Assembly: GCA_963781675.1 (NCBI GenBank)
Contig: CAWAGF010000007.1
Coordinates: 124,001-188,000 of the forward strand
Direction of reading: 5' to 3'
Source of the DNA: SCTD01 sp963781675
GTDB lineage: Bacteria > Actinomycetota > Actinomycetes > Mycobacteriales > SCTD01
DNA: 64,000 nucleotides
How positions within the stretch are numbered: the first letter of the stretch is position 1; the number at the start of each line of letters is the position of its first letter. Shown here piece by piece: positions 8,420-17,898 of this stretch. Both the position numbers and the translations under genes were made by a program. The notes below the pieces were generated by a model. That model had not been told where the DNA came from. It saw nothing but the letters and a program-made list of their open reading frames with translations, and ran no database searches.

Positions 8420-9340
8420 GTGGCACGCGCCCTGCGAGTGCCCGGTCGAGGGCGGCGGGAGGACGCCGGCGTGCGCGCGGTGCTCGCCGGCGCTGCGTCC
8501 GCCGCCGCGGCGGAGGTCGAGGACAGCCTGTCGGTCCCGCCGGACGCGACCGCCGCCGCCTTCTTCGACGTCGACAACACGATGATCCGCGGCGCCTCGA
8601 TCTACTTCTTCGGCAAGGGCATGGCCGGCCGCGGCCTCATCACCACGAAGGACCTGCTGCGCTTCGGCTGGCAGCAGCTGGCCTTCCGGGTCCGCGGCAC
8701 CGAGGACCTCGACGCCGTCGCGGAGGCCCGCGACAAGGCCCTGGGGCTGGTCGCCGGCAAGTCCGTCGCCGAGATCGTGGCGTACGGCGAGGAGATCTAC
8801 GACGAGCTCATGGAGCGGCGGATCTGGTCCGGGACCCGTGCCCTGGCCCAGCAGCACCTCGACGCCGGGCAGCGGGTGTGGCTGGTGACCGCCACGCCCG
8901 TCGAGCTGGCCCGCATCATCGCCGCCCGCCTCGGGCTGACCGGCGCGCTCGGCACGGTCAGCGAGGTGGAGGACGGCCTCTACACCGGCCGGTTGGTCGG
9001 CGAGCCGCTGCACGGCGCCGCCAAGGCGGAGGCGGTCCGTGCGCTGGCCGAGCGGGAGGGGCTGGACCTCTCGCGCTGCACCGCCTACAGCGACTCGAGC
9101 AACGACGTGCCGATGCTCTCGGCGGTCGGGCACGCGGTGGCGGTCAACCCCGACACGGCGCTGCGGGTCGAGGCCCGCGCCCGTGGCTGGGAGGTCCGCG
9201 ACTTCCGCACCGGCCGCAAGGCGGCCAAGGTCGGCGTGCCCGCGGCGGCCGGAGCCGGCGCGCTGGCCGGCGGCGTCGTGGCCGCGCTGGCCCTGCAGCG
9301 CCGCCGCGCCGACCGGGGCGTCCTGCGCTCGTTCGGCTGA
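8420..9340 (+). CDS. HAD-superfamily subfamily IB phosphatase (SerB-like)
   Basis: 306-residue HAD hydrolase with all catalytic motifs: FFDVDNTM (nucleophile Asp and general acid Asp), TATPVE (motif II) and SDSSNDVPML (motif IV metal ligands). A C-terminal hydrophobic Gly/Ala/Val stretch (about 270-292) followed by arginines may tether it to the membrane. GTG 8420 is set by GGAGGCCCC just upstream. IB enzymes dephosphorylate small molecules or phospholipid head-groups, and the membrane tail and the acyltransferase nearby would fit a lipid substrate, but this is inference. A homologue sits in the bldN region of many actinobacteria. Confidence 0.85.
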   Translation: MARALRVPGRGRREDAGVRAVLAGAASAAAAEVEDSLSVPPDATAAAFFDVDNTMIRGASIYFFGKGMAGRGLITTKDLLRFGWQQLAFRVRGTEDLDAVAEARDKALGLVAGKSVAEIVAYGEEIYDELMERRIWSGTRALAQQHLDAGQRVWLVTATPVELARIIAARLGLTGALGTVSEVEDGLYTGRLVGEPLHGAAKAEAVRALAEREGLDLSRCTAYSDSSNDVPMLSAVGHAVAVNPDTALRVEARARGWEVRDFRTGRKAAKVGVPAAAGAGALAGGVVAALALQRRRADRGVLRSFG

Positions 9341-9343
9341 GCC

Positions 9344-10372
9344 TCAGGCCGAGGCGTCGCCCCGGCCGAACCTGCCGCGCAGCCGGTCGGCGACGTCTCC
9401 CGCGGCGTCGCCCACCCCGCTCGCGACGTCGCGCAGGAGCTTGACCAGCGGGTCGGTCGAGCTCTCCGCCTTGTCCCGGTAGGAGCGCAGCGTCGCGGCG
9501 ACCTCCTGGCGCACGGAGACGTCCTGGTCGTCGACCCGGCTGGGGTACTCGCCGGACAGGATCCGGTTGTAGTCCCCGGACACCACCCAGTCCCGCAGCT
9601 CGCCGGCGCGCGAGACGGCGAACGGGTGCGTGCGCCCCATGAGGTTCAGCAGCTTGGCGATGCTGTCGCGCGCCTGCGTCGTCCCGCGGTAGTCGTCGGC
9701 CTGCGCGAGGAAGGCGCCCGCGTCCATGTCCCGCAGGCGGGAGCCGCCGGCGGTCTTCATGTGCGCGCGCAGCGCGGCGTCCACGTCCTGCACGACGAGC
9801 AGCCCGGCGCGGTCGCCGGACAGCTCGGCCGCGCGGTGCCACTCCTCCAGCGCGAAGACGACCGCCCGCAGGCCCCAGCCGCCGACGGGGATCCACGCCA
9901 CGCGGGCGGCGAGCGCCATCAGCTGGTGCAGCATCGTGCGGTAGACGCCGTGCCCGGACAGCACGTGGCCGCACTCGTGCCCGAGCACGAAGCGCAGCTC
10001 GGCGTCGTCGAACAGGTCCAGCGCACCGGTGGTCACGACGATCCACGGCTTGTCGATGCCGAGCGTGTAGGCGTTCACCGACGGGTCCTGGACGACGAAG
10101 ACCTCCGGCACCTCGTACAGGTCGAGGACCGACGCAGCGTCCTGGACGATCGCGTGCACCTCGCCGAACTGCGTCTCGCCGACACGCACCGACGACGCCA
10201 GGAAGACCAGCCGCAGGCTGCGCTCGCGGAACGCCCCGGCCAGCACCTTCAGCGCGGTGTCGAAGCCCTGCAGCTTGCGGAGCGCTACCAGCGCCGACCG
10301 GTCCGCCGGGTGCTCGTACGCCCGCGGACTGATCCCCGGAAACCGGACACGGACACGATCCGGACTGGTCAC
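9344..10372 (-). CDS. M48 family metallopeptidase
   Basis: 342-residue zinc protease of the HtpX/Ste24 family with the HECGH zinc motif in VLGHECGHVLSGH and a downstream Glu in EEWHRAAELSGDRAG, the usual third ligand region. A mildly hydrophobic segment after the motif (LMALAARVAWIPVGG) may associate with the membrane. The C-terminal 60 residues are charged and of low complexity. GTG 10372 is the start. Its stop lies 3 bp from the stop of the convergent HAD gene. Its substrate is unknown; family members degrade misfolded membrane proteins. Confidence 0.85.
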   Translation of the reverse strand: MTSPDRVRVRFPGISPRAYEHPADRSALVALRKLQGFDTALKVLAGAFRERSLRLVFLASSVRVGETQFGEVHAIVQDAASVLDLYEVPEVFVVQDPSVNAYTLGIDKPWIVVTTGALDLFDDAELRFVLGHECGHVLSGHGVYRTMLHQLMALAARVAWIPVGGWGLRAVVFALEEWHRAAELSGDRAGLLVVQDVDAALRAHMKTAGGSRLRDMDAGAFLAQADDYRGTTQARDSIAKLLNLMGRTHPFAVSRAGELRDWVVSGDYNRILSGEYPSRVDDQDVSVRQEVAATLRSYRDKAESSTDPLVKLLRDVASGVGDAAGDVADRLRGRFGRGDASA

Positions 10373-10488
10373 CCCGCGACTTTAGGCCGCGGAGCGCACG
10401 CGTGGTGAAGGACCGTAAGAGCGCCGAAGGCGCAGGTCCGAATGCGCGTGCGCGGAGCCTGCGCGAGTGCGTCGAGGCGGAGCTCCCC

Positions 10489-11448
10489 TCAGAAGAAGAC
10501 CGACCTGCGCTGCATCAGCAGCGTGTAGAGCGTCGACTGGATCGTCTCGCGCACCTGGTCGGTCACGTTGAACACCAGCATCGGGTCCTCGGCAGCGGTC
10601 GCACCGCCGAGGTCCTTGGTCTCGATCGGCTCGCCGAACTCGATGATCCACTTGCTGGGCAGCGGCACCGCGCCGAGCGGGCCGAGCAGCGGGAACGTCG
10701 GCGTGACGGGGAGGTACGGGACGCCGAGCAGGCGGGCCAGCGTCTTGAGGTTGCCGACCATCGGGTAGATCTCCTCCGCACCGACGATCGAGCACGGGAT
10801 GATCGGGACGCCGGTGCGCAGCGCGGCGGACACGAAGCCGCCGCGGCCGAAGCGCTGCAGCTTGTACCGCTCGCTGAACGGCTTGCCGATGCCCTTGAAG
10901 CCCTCGGGCCAGACGCCGACGAGCTCTCCCTGCGAGAGCAGCCGCTCGGCGTCGGCGTTGCAGGCGAGCGTGTTGCCGGCCTTGCGGGCCAGCGGGGCGA
11001 CGACGGGGAGCTTGAAGACCAGGTCCGCGCCGAGCATCCGCAGGTGGCGGTGGGCGGGGTGGTGGTCGAGCAGCGCGAGCGCCGTCATGACCGCGTCCAT
11101 CGGGATCGTGCCCGAGTGGTTGGCGACGACGAGGGCACCGCCGACGTCCGGGACGTTGTCCAGGCCGCGGGTCTCGACCCGGAACCACTTCTCGTAGAGC
11201 GGGCGCAGCGGCGGGAGCAGCACGTGCTCGGTGAGGTCGGGGTCGAAGCCGAAGTCGTCGACCTCGTACTCACCGGTGAGCCGGCGGCGCAGGAAGTTCA
11301 GGCCACCGGCGAGCTTCTGCTCGAAGGCGGACGGCGGGCCGGCCGGCGCCGCGTCGGGCACGACCTCCAGCGGCTCGGCCGGGACGGCGTCTCCGTGCAG
11401 CGGGATGACCTTGCCCATCGGACCGGGTGCGGGGACAGCCTCAGGCAA
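10489..11448 (-). CDS. lysophospholipid acyltransferase (PlsC-like)
   Basis: Transfers an acyl chain to a lysophospholipid or related acceptor. The HX4D catalytic motif is seen as NHSGTIPMD, and the second block as WPEGFKGIGKPFSERYKLQRFG. The protein is 319 residues, longer than basic PlsC because of a variable N-terminus. The start is an uncommon TTG at 11448 that overlaps the last 8 bases of the upstream epimerase gene, with GGGAG a few bases before it, so translation is probably coupled. A 116-bp gap with no recognised feature separates it from the M48 gene. Confidence 0.87.
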   Translation of the reverse strand: MPEAVPAPGPMGKVIPLHGDAVPAEPLEVVPDAAPAGPPSAFEQKLAGGLNFLRRRLTGEYEVDDFGFDPDLTEHVLLPPLRPLYEKWFRVETRGLDNVPDVGGALVVANHSGTIPMDAVMTALALLDHHPAHRHLRMLGADLVFKLPVVAPLARKAGNTLACNADAERLLSQGELVGVWPEGFKGIGKPFSERYKLQRFGRGGFVSAALRTGVPIIPCSIVGAEEIYPMVGNLKTLARLLGVPYLPVTPTFPLLGPLGAVPLPSKWIIEFGEPIETKDLGGATAAEDPMLVFNVTDQVRETIQSTLYTLLMQRRSVFF

Positions 11449-12502
11449 CGGGAGCTCCCTCTGCAGCGGGTCGGCGGCGAGCGAGCAGGTCGAGCACCTT
11501 CTGCTCGGCGGCCTCGGCGGCCTCGTGGCTCAGCACGCGGCCGCTGGTGGTCGCGGCGACGAAGTCCTCGAACGCCTGCGCCGTCGGACGCGGCCCCCAG
11601 GCGAACTCCCCCTGGAGCCGGCTGACGTCGGCGACGCGGCCGTGCTCGAGGTAGCGCATCTGCTCGGGGGAGAAGTCGACCAGGCCGGCACCGCGGAAGG
11701 CGCGGGCGACCAGCGAGACCGCCGGCGAGGGCACCGGCAGCGCCGGCTTGCCGAGGCGGCGGATGGCCTGCGAGAGCAGCAGCACGCCGGGGCCGCCGAC
11801 GTTGAAGATGCCCTGGTGCTCCTCGCGCACCGCGCGGGACAGCACCTCGATGCCGTCGTCCTCGTGGCACAGCTGGATGCGCGGGTCGAACCCGAAGACC
11901 GTCGGGATGACCGGCAGCGAGAAGTAGCGGGTCAGCGGCGTCTCGATCGACGGGCCGATGAAGTTGGTGAAGCGCAGCAGCGACAGCGTGACGTCCGGGC
12001 GGCGCCGGCCGAAGCCGCGGACGTAGCCCTCGACCTCGACGGCGTCCTTGGCGTAGCCGGACTTCGGCAGCGCCCGCGGCTCCACGGACTCGGTGAACAG
12101 CGCAGGATCGCGCGGCGAGGAGCCGTAGACCGCGGTCGTCGACTTCACGACGAGCTTGCGCATGCTGGGCGCCTTCTGGCACGCCGCGAGCAGCTGCATC
12201 GTGCCGATGACGTTGATCTCCTTCATCGCCGTGCGACCGCCGGCTCCCAGCGGCGTGGCGATGACGTTCATGTGCACGACCGTGTCGACCTCGGCCTGCG
12301 CGACCACCTTGGCGATCAGCGGGTTGCGGATGTCGGCGCGCACGAACTCGGTGCGGCCGAGCAGGCGCTTCTGCTCGGGGCGCGGCGGCACGGTGTCGAC
12401 GCCGACGACCCGCTCGATCGACGGGTCGGCCGCGAGCACCCCGGCGAGCCGGCTGCCGAGGTAGCGGCTGACACCGGTGACGAGCACGACGCGGGGGGAC
12501 AC
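11441..12502 (-). CDS. NAD-dependent epimerase/dehydratase (extended SDR)
   Basis: 353 residues with a Rossmann start VLVTGVSRYLGSRLA for NAD(P) binding. The catalytic Tyr region reads KSGYAKDAVE, where the usual YxxxK spacing is altered, so sugar-epimerase chemistry is uncertain. Homologues occur next to the acyltransferase in the same order in many actinobacteria, which suggests a shared lipid- or envelope-related task. GTG 12502 begins at the first residue of the fold. The gene overlaps the next one (acyltransferase) by 8 bp. Confidence 0.82.
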   Translation of the reverse strand: MSPRVVLVTGVSRYLGSRLAGVLAADPSIERVVGVDTVPPRPEQKRLLGRTEFVRADIRNPLIAKVVAQAEVDTVVHMNVIATPLGAGGRTAMKEINVIGTMQLLAACQKAPSMRKLVVKSTTAVYGSSPRDPALFTESVEPRALPKSGYAKDAVEVEGYVRGFGRRRPDVTLSLLRFTNFIGPSIETPLTRYFSLPVIPTVFGFDPRIQLCHEDDGIEVLSRAVREEHQGIFNVGGPGVLLLSQAIRRLGKPALPVPSPAVSLVARAFRGAGLVDFSPEQMRYLEHGRVADVSRLQGEFAWGPRPTAQAFEDFVAATTSGRVLSHEAAEAAEQKVLDLLARRRPAAEGAPVA

Positions 12503-12618
12503 GCGCCGAAGTCTACGGCGGGCCGGAACGGGACGAACCGGACGTCGAGCCGGACGGCGGCCGCCGCGACGCGCGAGGGTCAGCGGCCGGCGATCAGACT
12601 GGTCGCGACGCGCGACGA

Positions 12619-13494
12619 TCAGCGGCCGGCGACGACGTTCGGCTCGGGCGGCAGCACCACCGGGCCCGGTGCGCCCGCGGTGACCAGCCGGGAGATGACC
12701 AGCGGCTCGCCGCGGCTGGCTCGTAGCCGGACGGCGGCGCTGCCCTGGTTCACCGCGATGGTGACCGTGCGGAAGGAGTCCTCGCAGACGGCGACCCGCC
12801 CGCGGCCCACCTGGCCGTACGTCTCGAGGAACGGCACGACCATCGTCTTGCCGCTGCAGCGCAGCTCGACGTCGTCGCCGAGGGAGATGCCGGCCTGCTC
12901 GAGGTGGGCGCGCTGGAGGTTGAGCGTGAGGTTGCCGAAGTGGTCGACCTGCGCGACCTCGCCGTGCACGTGGTCGTCCTCGACGGTGGGCTGGCGCTGC
13001 GCGAGGCGCTCCAGCTCGTCGACGTCGAGCGGAGTGCCGACCTCGGCGAGGTCCAGCCCGTCGGCGAGGCGCGCGGCGACGGGGGAGAAGACGTCGCGGC
13101 CGCGGAAGGTGCGGGCCGGCGTGGGGTGCCACAGCTCGGGGTTGTCGATGATGCGCGCCTCGATCGCGCCGCCGCAGACGTCCCAGCCGAGCGAGGTCAG
13201 GCCGTTGTCGGGCGAGACGAAGGTGGAGCCGTCGCCGGTGCGCACGGCGACGCCCCGTGCCGGCGTCGCCCGGAACGGGTCGACGAGCGCGAGGTGCACG
13301 GCCGGGGCCGGGAGGTACGGCAGGGCGCTGGCAAGGACCGCCGCGCCCTGCTCGACGTCCTGCGGCACGACCAGGTGCAGGACGTCGAGGACGCGGACCT
13401 CAGGGGCGGTACGGGCGATGACGCCCTTGCACACGCCGAGGAACGCGTCCTCGAAGCCGTAGTCCGAGAGGAAGGTCAGCCACTTCTGCTGCAT
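12619..13494 (-). CDS. SAM hydroxide adenosyltransferase (DUF62 / chlorinase-fluorinase superfamily)
   Basis: 291 residues matching the DUF62 family, which hydrolyses S-adenosylmethionine to adenosine and methionine using an activated water. The N-terminal domain begins LTFLSDYGFEDAFLG with the conserved substrate-binding Asp. The PDNGLTSL segment and C-terminal VDHFGNLTLNL block are family hallmarks. It is not a halogenase by length or context. Just after its stop a roughly 29-bp segment containing its last codons is repeated at 39-bp spacing (12565-12593). Confidence 0.85.
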   Translation of the reverse strand: MQQKWLTFLSDYGFEDAFLGVCKGVIARTAPEVRVLDVLHLVVPQDVEQGAAVLASALPYLPAPAVHLALVDPFRATPARGVAVRTGDGSTFVSPDNGLTSLGWDVCGGAIEARIIDNPELWHPTPARTFRGRDVFSPVAARLADGLDLAEVGTPLDVDELERLAQRQPTVEDDHVHGEVAQVDHFGNLTLNLQRAHLEQAGISLGDDVELRCSGKTMVVPFLETYGQVGRGRVAVCEDSFRTVTIAVNQGSAAVRLRASRGEPLVISRLVTAGAPGPVVLPPEPNVVAGR

Positions 13495-13517
13495 GCGCCC
13501 TTCCTACCGCGGAAGGC

Positions 13518-13616
13518 CTACTTCTTGTTGCGACGCTGGACGCGGGTCTTCTTCAGCAGCTTGCGGTGCTTCTTCTTGGCCATCCGCTTGCGGCGCTTCT
13601 TGATGACGGAACCCAC
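13518..13616 (-). CDS. small ribosomal subunit protein bS22 (AURKAIP1/COX24-like)
   Basis: A 32-residue, very basic protein beginning GSVIKKRRKRMAKKKHRK and ending RVQRRNKK, almost identical to the actinobacterial bS22 that binds the 30S subunit in mycobacterial ribosomes. The start is a GTG at 13616 with CAGGGG upstream. In many actinobacteria this gene stands beside the BldC-like HTH gene, as here. Confidence 0.92.
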   Translation of the reverse strand: MGSVIKKRRKRMAKKKHRKLLKKTRVQRRNKK

Positions 13617-13678
13617 GTGGAACCCCTGCTCGAAGTAGTCGGAACTGCCGAGACTACCCGTGCGGCGCAGCCGCCTCT

Positions 13679-13870
13679 TCAGCCCACTTCGTCGAAGCCG
13701 ACCTTGAGGTAGTCGTGCACGGCGCGTTCCGGGATCCGGAACGACCGGCCGACCTGCACGCTGGCCAGCTCGCCGGAGTGCACGAGCCGGTAGACGGTCA
13801 TCTTCGAGACGCGCATGACCGCGGCGACCTCCGCCACGGTCAGGAACTTGATCTCGCTCAAGCTGGACAT
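13679..13870 (-). CDS. BldC-like excisionase-family HTH protein
   Basis: 63-residue MerR-type winged-helix DNA-binding protein (TVAEVAAVMRVSKMTVYRLVHSGEL then VGRSFRIPERAVHDYL), matching the small HTH_17/BldC family. Streptomyces carries a BldC paralogue in the same neighbourhood next to the small ribosomal protein. ATG 13870 is chosen; a GTG two codons upstream is possible. It probably acts as a small repressor or architectural DNA-binding protein of unknown targets. Confidence 0.88.
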   Translation of the reverse strand: MSSLSEIKFLTVAEVAAVMRVSKMTVYRLVHSGELASVQVGRSFRIPERAVHDYLKVGFDEVG

Positions 13871-14001
13871 GCTCACCCGCCGTCGGCACGCGTCGCGGCC
13901 AGCGGCTTCCCCACCCCTGGCATCGGACACGCACGTGCTGCGTGAGGGTATCGGTACGGATGTGATCCGCACAGTCCCCCGTTCGGCCCAATCCGAGGGG
14001 G

Positions 14002-14759
14002 TCAGGACCAGTCGGTGACGAACGCGCTGACCGGGTCGTAGAGGTGCGGCCGGACGTTGTCGTCCAGCGGCACGGTGACCACCGGCTTGCCCTCGGCCTC
14101 GGCCACGAACAGCGCCGGGTCGTTGCAGTCGGCCAGCGCGAGCGTCTCGATGCCGGCCTCCGCGGCCGCCCCGGCCCAGCCGTGGTCGGCCACGACGAGG
14201 TCCGGCGGCGCGTCCAGCGCGGCGAGCAGCGCGCGCATGGGCTCGGGCAGGTGGGTGTGCAGCAGCTCGCCGCCGGTGGCCAGCACGTGGACGCCGTTCA
14301 GCGCGCGGACGGTCCGCGGGCGGCGGCCAGCCCTCGACCTGCTCGCGCCAGTCCTGCTCCGGCACGAGCACCTGCGCGCCGGCGGCCCGCAGCGCCGCGG
14401 CGACCTGCAGGTGGACGACCAGCACGCCGGTCGGGTGGCCGGTGGCGAGCAGCACCCGCTCGCGGTTCGCCGCGGCCTTGGCCAGCCGCTCCCGCCAGCG
14501 CTCGAGCTGGGCGAGCGTCAGGTCGGGGTCGATCGTGTCCGGGCCGTCCTCGTACGCCAGGTCGGGGTGGGTGCCGCAGCGCTCCGCCATGACCGCGACG
14601 ACCTCCTCGTACGACCAGTCGCGCAGCGGCCGCAGGCCGAAGTCGTACTTGGGCAGCCCCTGGCTCATCCGGCGCGCGTTGCGCAGGTTGTCGTCGCGCG
14701 GGGTGGCGACGTCCCCGGCGATGCGGGACCGGACCAGGTGGCTCGCGCAGGTCGCTCAC
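14002..14759 (-). pseudogene. phosphatase-family protein (conserved in acuC operons), broken by two frameshifts
   Basis: The translated pieces reconstruct one protein of about 250 residues: an N-part with RSRIAGDVATPRDDNLRNA, a middle with VLLATGHPTGVLVVHLQ, and a C-part with VVADHGWAGAAAEAGIETL and ADCNDPALFVAEAEG. This matches proteins annotated as phosphatase beside acuC in Streptomyces. Two single-base insertions break it, one near 14738 (extra C after CGCGAG) and one near 14315 (extra T in GGCTGGCC). GTG 14759 overlaps the acuC stop as GTGA, supporting the start. The activity name is weakly grounded. Either the gene has decayed or there are two base errors. Confidence 0.75.
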
Positions 14760-15946
14760 CCGGCCACCGCCAGGGGGTCGAGGCCGAGGTGCGGGAAGAC
14801 CGCCTCGCGCGTCTCCAGCACGGCGCGGTCGACGGCGTCGTCCTCGCCGCCGGGCCCGCCCTCCCACGGCACGAAGTCGGGCGCCTTGCCGTCGGTCAGC
14901 GACGTCGGGGCGTGCTCGTCGCCCTTGCGCGCCGCCTCGTCGCGCCAGTCGTTCGGCGTGGCGCCGTCGACGGGGGCACCGGTCACCTCGGCGAGCAGGT
15001 GCGTCCAGGCGCGGGGCACGACCTGCACCGGCTCGTAGCCGCCGCCGCCGACCGCGATCCACCTGCCCTCGCAGAGCTCGTGGGCGAGCTCGTGCAGGAC
15101 GCGGTACGCCGCACGCTGCCCGTCGACGCTCATCAGCAGGTGGGCCAGCGGGTCGAGGGCGTGCGTGTCGCAGCCGTGCTGGGTCAGCATCACCTGCGGG
15201 CGGAAGGCGCGCAGGACCGGCGGGACGACCGCGGAGAAGGCGCGCAGCCAGCCGGCGTCGCCGGTGCCCATCGGCAGGGCGAGGTTGACGTTCGCGCCGA
15301 CGCCCTCACCGGCGCCGACCTGGTCGGCCCAGCCGGTGCCGGGGAACAGCGTGCGGCCGCTCTCGTGGACGCTGACGACCAGCACGCGCGGGTCGTCGTA
15401 GAAGGCGGCCTCGACGCCGTCGCCGTGGTGCACGTCGACGTCGACGTACGCCACCCGGGTGGCGCCCTGGCTGAGCAGCCAGGCGATCGCGACGGCCGGG
15501 TCGTCGTAGACGCAGAAGCCGCTGGCCCGGTCGCGCATCGCGTGGTGCAGGCCGCCGGAGATGTTCACCGCGTGCTGGTGGGTGCCCTCCCAGACGGCGC
15601 GCGCCGCGTCGACGGTCGCGCCCGTCACGAGCGCGGCGGCCTCGTGCATCTGCGGGAAGATCGGGACGTCCCCTGTGCCGAGGCCGTACTTCAGCGACAG
15701 CCGCCCCATCAGGTCGTCGGGGGCGCGCTTCACCGACGCGACGTACATCGGGTCGTGCACCAGCTCGAGGACGTCGTCACCGGCGCTCTGCGGCCCGCGG
15801 ACCTCGACGCCGGGCCGGTCGAGGACGCCGAGCTGCCCGGCCAGCGCCATCGTCAGCTCGAGCCGCAGCGGGCGCAGCGGGTGGCTGGGGCCGAAGTCGT
15901 ACTCGGTGAAGACGTCGTCCCAGACGACCAGCGTGCTGTCGCTCAT
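14756..15946 (-). CDS. acuC: acetoin utilization / class II-type histone deacetylase family protein AcuC
   Basis: 396-residue zinc-dependent deacetylase of the arginase-deacetylase fold. Metal and catalytic motifs are present: SGGLHHAM (His-His pair), YVDVDVHHGDGVE (Asp/His zinc site), TQHGCDTHALDPLAH, and GGGGYEP at the end. In bacteria AcuC removes acetyl groups from acetyl-CoA synthetase and other proteins. GTG/ATG at 15946 heads an operon with the phosphatase-family gene, linked by a 4-nt overlap. Confidence 0.9.
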   Translation of the reverse strand: MSDSTLVVWDDVFTEYDFGPSHPLRPLRLELTMALAGQLGVLDRPGVEVRGPQSAGDDVLELVHDPMYVASVKRAPDDLMGRLSLKYGLGTGDVPIFPQMHEAAALVTGATVDAARAVWEGTHQHAVNISGGLHHAMRDRASGFCVYDDPAVAIAWLLSQGATRVAYVDVDVHHGDGVEAAFYDDPRVLVVSVHESGRTLFPGTGWADQVGAGEGVGANVNLALPMGTGDAGWLRAFSAVVPPVLRAFRPQVMLTQHGCDTHALDPLAHLLMSVDGQRAAYRVLHELAHELCEGRWIAVGGGGYEPVQVVPRAWTHLLAEVTGAPVDGATPNDWRDEAARKGDEHAPTSLTDGKAPDFVPWEGGPGGEDDAVDRAVLETREAVFPHLGLDPLAVAG

Positions 15947-15979
15947 GAGGTGCTCACTCCGTCCGCTGTCACTGGCGCC

Positions 15980-17160
15980 TCACTCCGTTCGGAGGGCGAC
16001 GACCGGGTCGAGTCGTCCCGCCCGCCGGGCCGGCACGACGCCGAAGAAGATCCCGACCGCCGCGCTGACCCCGAAGGCCAGCGCCGGGGACCACCAGGTG
16101 ATCTGCGCCGGGAGCTGGTCCACGGCAGCGGACAGGCCCAGCGACCCTCCTACCCCCAGAGCGATGCCGATGACGCCGCCGATCGTCGTGAGCAGCACCG
16201 CTTCGAGCAGGAACTGCAGGGTGACGTCCCGCTGCCGGGCGCCGACCGCCTTGCGCAGGCCGATCTCGCGGGTCCGCTCGCGGACGCTCACGAGCATGAT
16301 GTTGCTGACGCCGACGCCGCCGACGAGCAGGCTGATCGCGGCGATGGCGGCGAGCACGCTGGTGAGCAGGCCGAGGATCTTGCCGACGGTGCCGAGGATC
16401 TGGTCCTGCGTGACCGCGCTGAACTCCTCGTCCGGGTAGCGGTCGGCCAGCACCTCGAGCGCCTGGTCGCTGACCTCGTCGATGGTGTCGGTGGTCGGGG
16501 CCTTGAGCGCCATCGCGTCGATGCGCATGTCGCCGAACAGCCGCTGCGCGGCGGTCACGGGGATGTGCACCTCGGCGTCGCGGCTGCCCCCGAAGGTGCT
16601 GCTGCCGACCGGCTCGAAGACGCCGATCACGCGGAAGCGCACGCCGCCGACGCTGAGGGTGCGGCCGAGCGGGTCGGCGCCGTCGAACAGGCTGGTGACC
16701 AGGTCCGGGCCGATGACGGCGACCCGCCGGCGGGTGTCGACGTCGGTCTCGCGGAGGTACTCGCCGCGCGCCACCGGCCGGACGAAGACGCGGGACACGG
16801 CGGAGTTGGTGCCGTTGACGGTGGCGAAGGCCTCGCGGCCGCCGAAGCGGACCGTCTCGCCGGAGGCCAGGCTCACCGCCACCTCCTGGCCGGTGGCCCG
16901 GCCGATCCGGTCGGCGTCGCCGAGCTCGAGCCGGCTCTTGGTGGGCGCACTGCCGAAGTCGAGCTTGCCCGGCACGACGATGACGAGGTTGGCGCCGAGG
17001 CCGTTGACCTGCTCCTCGACCTCGGCCTTCGCGCCGGTGCCGATCGCCACGAGCACGACGACGGCGGCCACGCCGATGACGACGCCGAGCATGGTGAGCA
17101 GGCTGCGCAGGCGGTTCGCGCGCAGGGCCGTGACGGCCACGCGCCACGCCTCGGCGAGCC

Positions 17161-17164
<4 letters not shown>
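15980..17164 (-). CDS. MacB-type ABC transporter permease (FtsX-like)
   Basis: 394 residues with the MacB topology: one N-terminal membrane helix (LRSLLTMLGVVIGVAAVVVLVAIGTG), a large extracytoplasmic domain (about 50-270), then three helices at the C-terminus (about 275-300, 325-355, 360-380). The RTREIGLRKAVGAR coupling motif contacts the ATPase. GTG 17164 overlaps the ATPase stop as GTGA. Together with the next two genes it forms a tripartite-like efflux or lipoprotein-handling system; the substrate is unknown. Confidence 0.9.
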
Positions 17165-17894
<730 letters not shown>

Positions 17895-17898
<4 letters not shown>

